This document shows positions 60,348 through 64,000 of a DNA stretch of 64,000 bases, piece after piece. This stretch comes from SZUA-547 sp963669265 (GTDB lineage: Bacteria > Pseudomonadota > Alphaproteobacteria > Rhodobacterales > Rhodobacteraceae): positions 1,798,001-1,862,000 of the forward strand of contig OY769916.1 in assembly GCA_963669265.1 (NCBI GenBank), written 5' to 3'. The position numbers and the translations under genes are program-made. Under the pieces are notes generated by a model that saw only the letters and a list, made by a program, of their open reading frames with translations, had not been told where the DNA came from and did no database searches. Position 1 is the first letter of the stretch, and each line of letters begins with the position of its first letter.

Positions 60348-61320
60348 GACGCTGGTTAATCTGGGGCTAGCGCTCTGCCTGCCTGCCGTCGCTCTGACCG
60401 CCCTGGCGCTGGAAGAGCCTTTCACCATCACATTGGCGACACGGGCCACCATCCTGGCGCTTGCAGGCGTCGGGCTGAATATCGCGCTCGGGCAAGGCGG
60501 ATTGGTCAGTCTGGGCCACGCCGCATTCTTCGGCATTGGCGGCTATGCGATGGGCGTCCTCGCCAGCCACGCCCAGAGTTTCGAGCCGTTGATGCAGTGG
60601 CCATTCATGCTCGAAGGTACGAAGTCGATGCCGGTCATCTGGCTTACCGCAATGCTCGCCAGCGCATTGGCCGCCCTGGGAATCGGAGCTCTGAGCCTGC
60701 GCACCTCCGGCGTCTACTTCATCATGATTACGCTCGCCTTCGGGCAGATGCTTTACTATTTCGCGGTCAGCTGGCCTGCCTATGGCGGTGAGGACGGATT
60801 GTCGATCTACGTTCGGAACGACTTTCCAGGCCTCAACACGCTCGACCCGATCCAGTTCTTTACACTTTGCTTCATTCTACTGGCGGCGGCTTTGTTCCTG
60901 ACCGCAAGAATTAAGCGCTCTCCTTTTGGCATGGCGCTCAACGCCGCACGGCAAAATCCGGCGCGAGTGCGGGCCGTCGGCATTCGGCCCTACAAGGTCC
61001 AACTGACCGCCTTCGTCCTTTCGGGCGCAATAACCGGGCTTGCTGGGGCGCTGTTCGCTGATCTTAATCGCTTTATCAGCCCCTCGATGTTGAGCTGGCA
61101 CACAAGCGGCGAGATCATCATTTTCGTTCTGCTGGGCGGGGTTGGACGTCTGTTTGGGCCCGTGGCGGGCGCCGGGCTTTTCCTGTTGCTCGAACAACTG
61201 CTGGGCGGCGTCAGCGACTATTGGCAGGTCTTTCTCGGAATGTTGTTGCTGAGCGTCGTCCTGTTCGCGCGCGGCGGCCTGATCGGAGCCTTGGCGGGAC
61301 GGGAGGTAGCCCATGACTGA
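60337..61320 (+). CDS. LivM-type ABC permease (cluster 2)
   Basis: The 327-residue permease has ILALAGVGLNIALGQGGLVSLGHAAFFGIG, the loop RRSSGVY-equivalent LRTSGVYFIMITLAFGQM, and RSPFGMALNAARQNPARVRAVG. The start overlaps the LivH-type gene by 11 bp and the end overlaps the LivG-type gene by 8 bp, so all subunits are translationally coupled. Confidence 0.94.
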   Translation: MRRETLVNLGLALCLPAVALTALALEEPFTITLATRATILALAGVGLNIALGQGGLVSLGHAAFFGIGGYAMGVLASHAQSFEPLMQWPFMLEGTKSMPVIWLTAMLASALAALGIGALSLRTSGVYFIMITLAFGQMLYYFAVSWPAYGGEDGLSIYVRNDFPGLNTLDPIQFFTLCFILLAAALFLTARIKRSPFGMALNAARQNPARVRAVGIRPYKVQLTAFVLSGAITGLAGALFADLNRFISPSMLSWHTSGEIIIFVLLGGVGRLFGPVAGAGLFLLLEQLLGGVSDYWQVFLGMLLLSVVLFARGGLIGALAGREVAHD

Positions 61321-62068
61321 CCCGGTTCTCGCCGTCGACGGGGTGACGAAATCCTTCGGTGGTCTGGCGGCCTGTCGAGACGTCTCACTGGTTCTCTGGC
61401 CAGCCGAGATTCATGCCCTGATCGGTCCGAACGGCGCCGGCAAGTCAACTCTTATCAAGCAGATCGCTGGTGAATTAAAGCCGGACAAGGGCCGGATCCA
61501 TTTCCTTGGGCGGGACGTGACGCATATGGATGTCGCGTCTCGCGCCAGATTGGGCCTGGGGCGCAGCTTTCAGATCTCGGCCGTCGTGCCGGAGTTCACC
61601 GTCTTGCAGAATGTCGCCCTCGCGGCGCTCGGCGCTGAACGGAGTGTGTTTCGCTTTATGCGGGCGGCGCTCTCGGACCGATCAATGATCGAGCACGCAG
61701 ATAGAGAATTGGACCGCGTGCGCCTTTCACACCGCCGCGCCGCGCGCGCCTCGGACATTTCCCACGGCGAGAGGCGTCGCCTCGAACTCGCCATGGCCTT
61801 GGCGCTGAAGCCAAGGGCGTTTCTGCTTGATGAGCCGATGGCCGGCCTTGGAACTGAAGGCGGATTGGAGATGACCGCTCTACTTTCACAATTGCGTACC
61901 GAGGCGCCGATCCTATTGGTCGAACACGATATGGACGCGGTCTTCTCTCTCGCCGACCGGATCAGCGTGCTGGTCTATGGCGAAGTCATCGCGACCGGAA
62001 CTGTCGGCGAAATCCGGGCCGACGCGAAAGTCCGACGCGCGTATCTTGGAGAGGAGGCGACTGTATGA
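61313..62068 (+). CDS. LivG-type ABC ATPase (cluster 2)
   Basis: The 251-residue ATPase has Walker A GPNGAGKST, a signature-like ISHGERRRLE, Walker B AFLLDEPMAGL and switch His in VEHDMDAVFS. It overlaps both neighbours by a few bases (8 bp and 4 bp). It hydrolyses ATP for the LivHM-type channel upstream. Confidence 0.94.
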   Translation: MTDPVLAVDGVTKSFGGLAACRDVSLVLWPAEIHALIGPNGAGKSTLIKQIAGELKPDKGRIHFLGRDVTHMDVASRARLGLGRSFQISAVVPEFTVLQNVALAALGAERSVFRFMRAALSDRSMIEHADRELDRVRLSHRRAARASDISHGERRRLELAMALALKPRAFLLDEPMAGLGTEGGLEMTALLSQLRTEAPILLVEHDMDAVFSLADRISVLVYGEVIATGTVGEIRADAKVRRAYLGEEATV

Positions 62069-62754
62069 GTTTGCTCAGCCTCTCCAACGTCACCTCGTTC
62101 TATGGAGCCTCACAAGCGTTGTTCGGCGTCGATCTCGATGTGTGCGAGGGCGAAGTCGTGGCGCTGCTCGGTCGCAACGGCATGGGCAAGACCACGACGA
62201 TCCGCACGATCCTTGGAGCGCCAAGAGCGCGAAGCGGCTCCATAATCTTTAATGGCGTCGATATCGGCGATTTGGCGACCTACCGGATCGCGCGCCTCGG
62301 GATTGGCCTCGCGCCGGAAGGGCGGCGCTGCTTTCCAAATCTGACGGTCGCGGAGAACCTGACCGCCGCCGCGCGCAACGGGCATTGGACGGTAGAGGCC
62401 GTCTGCGAATTGTTTCCACGGCTCGGCGAACGCTCAGGACAATTGGCGGCGACGCTGTCCGGCGGAGAGCAGCAAATGCTTGCGATCGCCCGTGCGCTGA
62501 CCACCAATCCAACGCTGTTGATCCTCGACGAGGCGACAGAGGGGCTTGCGCCGCTGGTGCGCGAGGAAATCTGGACGTCGATACGGCGCCTCAAAGCCGC
62601 GGCGCAGATTTCCATCATTGTCGTCGACAAGTCCCTCTCTGAACTCGCAAGCGTGGCCGACCGCGCGTTCATCCTTCAGCGTGGGCGCACAGTATGGAAT
62701 GGTGAATTTGCGGCGATTGATGACGAACTGAAAGTCACACTGTTGGGTGTATGA
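62065..62754 (+). CDS. LivF-type ABC ATPase (cluster 2)
   Basis: The 229-residue ATPase has Walker A GRNGMGKTT, signature LSGGEQQM and Walker B LLILDEATEGLAP, with the usual LivF length and no N-terminal extension, unlike the cluster 1 homologue. Its ATG overlaps the previous stop as ATGA. It closes the operon. Confidence 0.94.
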   Translation: MSLLSLSNVTSFYGASQALFGVDLDVCEGEVVALLGRNGMGKTTTIRTILGAPRARSGSIIFNGVDIGDLATYRIARLGIGLAPEGRRCFPNLTVAENLTAAARNGHWTVEAVCELFPRLGERSGQLAATLSGGEQQMLAIARALTTNPTLLILDEATEGLAPLVREEIWTSIRRLKAAAQISIIVVDKSLSELASVADRAFILQRGRTVWNGEFAAIDDELKVTLLGV

Positions 62755-63600
62755 ACGGTCGAACATGCGGCGTGTCTGCTCGATAACCTTCCTGTGCGAC
62801 CGGCGCGAGCTCAGGAAGCAAGCCAAGAACGCCTTCGGTGATTTCCTCGCCTCTGAGGCCATCAGGGTGGTCAGCGGACGGATCGACAGCTCTGCTACGC
62901 TGTGTCTCGACGAAGCACTCCATCGGTCGCACAGCCTCTAAATGACAGTGGGGCGACGATAGCCAAGTCAGGCGGGAGGAGAATGGGTATGTTTAGTATG
63001 TATACTTATTCACAATGTCGTTGTATCTCGCGTAATCAATTACGTGCCGAATTGAGGTGATTGTTTAAGGAAGAGCCTCTGGTTCATTGTCGTTCAGGAG
63101 AGAAAGTGCCGGCTAGTCCGCACTGCCGTAAATGCCCCGCCTAATGTACGATAGACTGCTGAAATGGCAGCTACGGTTTGTCGTTCCGCGGTACCGCGAT
63201 TGTCGATAGAAGGTCTGCTTTCAGCCGACCATGAACATTCGCGTTAAAGTTTGTGATCGTCCGATCAGCGGACGTAGCTGCCGCTCGCTGCAAAGTGTTA
63301 CCGAAAAGCTAGTTGAATGACCGCTGTGCGGACAAAGCCGTCATCTGAGTAATTTAGTCGGATGACCAGAGATGACCCGAAGCGGACGTTAAAGCAAGAT
63401 CTAGCTATAAGCTTCGGTGGCGCACGTTGGACATCTTTGAAGCCACTTGCTCGGAGACGTGGCGTAAAAGGCGCTTGTTATCAACGATCATCTTGAATTA
63501 GCTGCATCGCGACCCACCTACGAAAGCCTGGCATATCACCTTGATCTGGCGAGACAATTTCGCCCAATTGATGGCCATCTAATAGGACGCCGAATTCATT
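62755..63600. other. Long intergenic region without a supported gene
   Basis: About 850 bp carry no recognisable gene. Short overlapping frames near 62735-62941 occur on both strands without ribosome sites. Between 63230 and 63400 the words CAGCGGACGTAG, GTGCGGACAAAG and AGCGGACGTTAA recur, which suggests degenerate dispersed-repeat DNA. Confidence 0.55.
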
Positions 63601-63618
63601 CTGAGGTACGAACCTCAG
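63601..63618. promoter_or_regulatory. Twin operator palindrome 1
   Basis: CTGAGGT-ACGA-ACCTCAG has perfect 7-bp arms. An almost identical palindrome follows with a centre-to-centre distance of 30 bp, on the same face of the helix. It lies 97 bp before the downstream binding-protein start. Confidence 0.85.
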
Positions 63619-63630
63619 AAATTTGTAGAA

Positions 63631-63648
63631 ATGAGGTACGCACCTCAT
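63631..63648. promoter_or_regulatory. Twin operator palindrome 2
   Basis: ATGAGGT-ACGC-ACCTCAT repeats the TGAGGTACG.ACCTCA core of palindrome 1. It lies 67 bp before the start codon, so it would overlap or abut the promoter. A GntR-, LacI- or IclR-type sugar regulator is likely to bind here, but none is encoded in the window. Confidence 0.85.
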
Positions 63649-63714
63649 GTACGGTGCCTGCAGGCCGCGATTCGCTCATCCTCGATCACGGCGCAAAGCA
63701 ACAGGGAGGACTGG

Positions 63715-64000
63715 ATGACCTACAAGAAACTCGCATCCGCGAGCGTGATCGCCATTGCAGCGTCGACTGCATCTTCGAATGTCTTGGCCGAGGACCTTAC
63801 ACTCTGCTGGGCGGCCTGGGATCCGGCCAATGCGTTGGTTGAATTGTCGAAAGAATTCGAAGCTCAGTCCGGCCATACGATGAACTTCGAATTTGTGCCT
63901 TGGCCGAATTTCGCCGACCGAATGCTCAACGAGTTGAACTCCGGCGGAAAGCTTTGCGATCTTCTTATTGGAGACAGCCAATGGATCGGCGGCGGCGCCG
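63715..64000 (+). CDS. Family 1 extracellular solute-binding protein, partial (N-terminal 95 residues)
   Basis: The gene runs off the right edge. It starts at the ATG at 63715 with AGGGAGGA upstream. The product has a signal peptide (MTYKKLASASVIAIAASTAS, cleavage after NVLA) and a mature start EDLTLCWAAWDPANALVELSKEFEAQSG, typical of sugar-type binding proteins of ABC importers. FVPWPNFADRMLNELNSGGKLCDLLIGDSQW matches the hinge region of that family. Permease and ATPase genes should follow outside the window. The twin palindromes upstream point to tight substrate-dependent control. Confidence 0.9.
   Translation, partial: MTYKKLASASVIAIAASTASSNVLAEDLTLCWAAWDPANALVELSKEFEAQSGHTMNFEFVPWPNFADRMLNELNSGGKLCDLLIGDSQWIGGGA

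Noticed and set aside
62735..62941. Two overlapping 64-65-codon frames on opposite strands after the Liv cluster 2
   Set aside because: Neither has a ribosome site, domain or clear codon bias; the plus one begins in the tail of the ATPase gene.

Overview
The window is GC-rich DNA from an alphaproteobacterium, most likely a marine Rhodobacterales (roseobacter-like) species. This rests on content and style: a TRAP transporter inside a hut operon, two LivHMGF-type ABC systems, a giant acidic type I-secreted adhesin, a GlxA-type AraC regulator and dense operons with ATGA overlaps. No rRNA, tRNA, CRISPR array or intact insertion sequence was seen. The taxonomic call is an inference.

Left part (1-12.4 kb). 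A partial periplasmic HtrA/DegP protease is followed by a minus-strand operon led by a clear guanidine-I (ykkC) riboswitch. It encodes a periplasmic binding protein, permease and ATPase of the taurine/nitrate type, an N-terminally extended ureohydrolase and a small His-rich protein. Together they read as a guanidine import and hydrolysis cassette. Next come a putative type III effector with its CesT-like chaperone, a two-domain sulfurtransferase, and a homodimeric pyruvate-dehydrogenase-type E1 broken by a 1-nt frameshift, divergent from an Lrp/AsnC regulator.

Middle part (12.4-39.7 kb). A 4140-residue RTX/T1SS adhesin carries six tandem 555-bp repeats that look identical, a VWA domain and C-terminal RTX repeats. 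Across its promoter region lies a signalling module: a single-domain receiver, a REC-adenylate cyclase with tandem HisKA-like segments and no ATPase domain, and a hybrid kinase PAS-PAS-GAF-PAS-HisKA-HATPase-REC-REC. A short cytochrome b561 fragment with a membrane protein, a second CesT chaperone/effector-like pair, a winged-helix/hydrolase fusion, and a GlxA-like regulator divergent from OsmC, a flavin monooxygenase and a geranylgeranyl-reductase-like oxidoreductase follow.

Right part (39.7-64 kb). A complete five-enzyme histidine utilisation locus is arranged hutC-hutF on the minus strand, and hutI-hutG-hutU-TRAP(PQM)-hutH on the plus strand, with two GTNTANAC operators between the divergent arms. 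Then come a Tat-exported binding protein with LivHMGF, a dead tyrosine recombinase, a kynurenine-formamidase-like hydrolase divergent from a second five-gene Liv-type transporter, a long non-coding stretch, twin operator palindromes and the start of a family 1 solute-binding protein.

The main theme is uptake and catabolism of nitrogen compounds (guanidine, histidine, amino-acid-like solutes). Surface adhesion, cAMP/phosphorelay signalling and two orphan type III effector-chaperone candidates are added to it.
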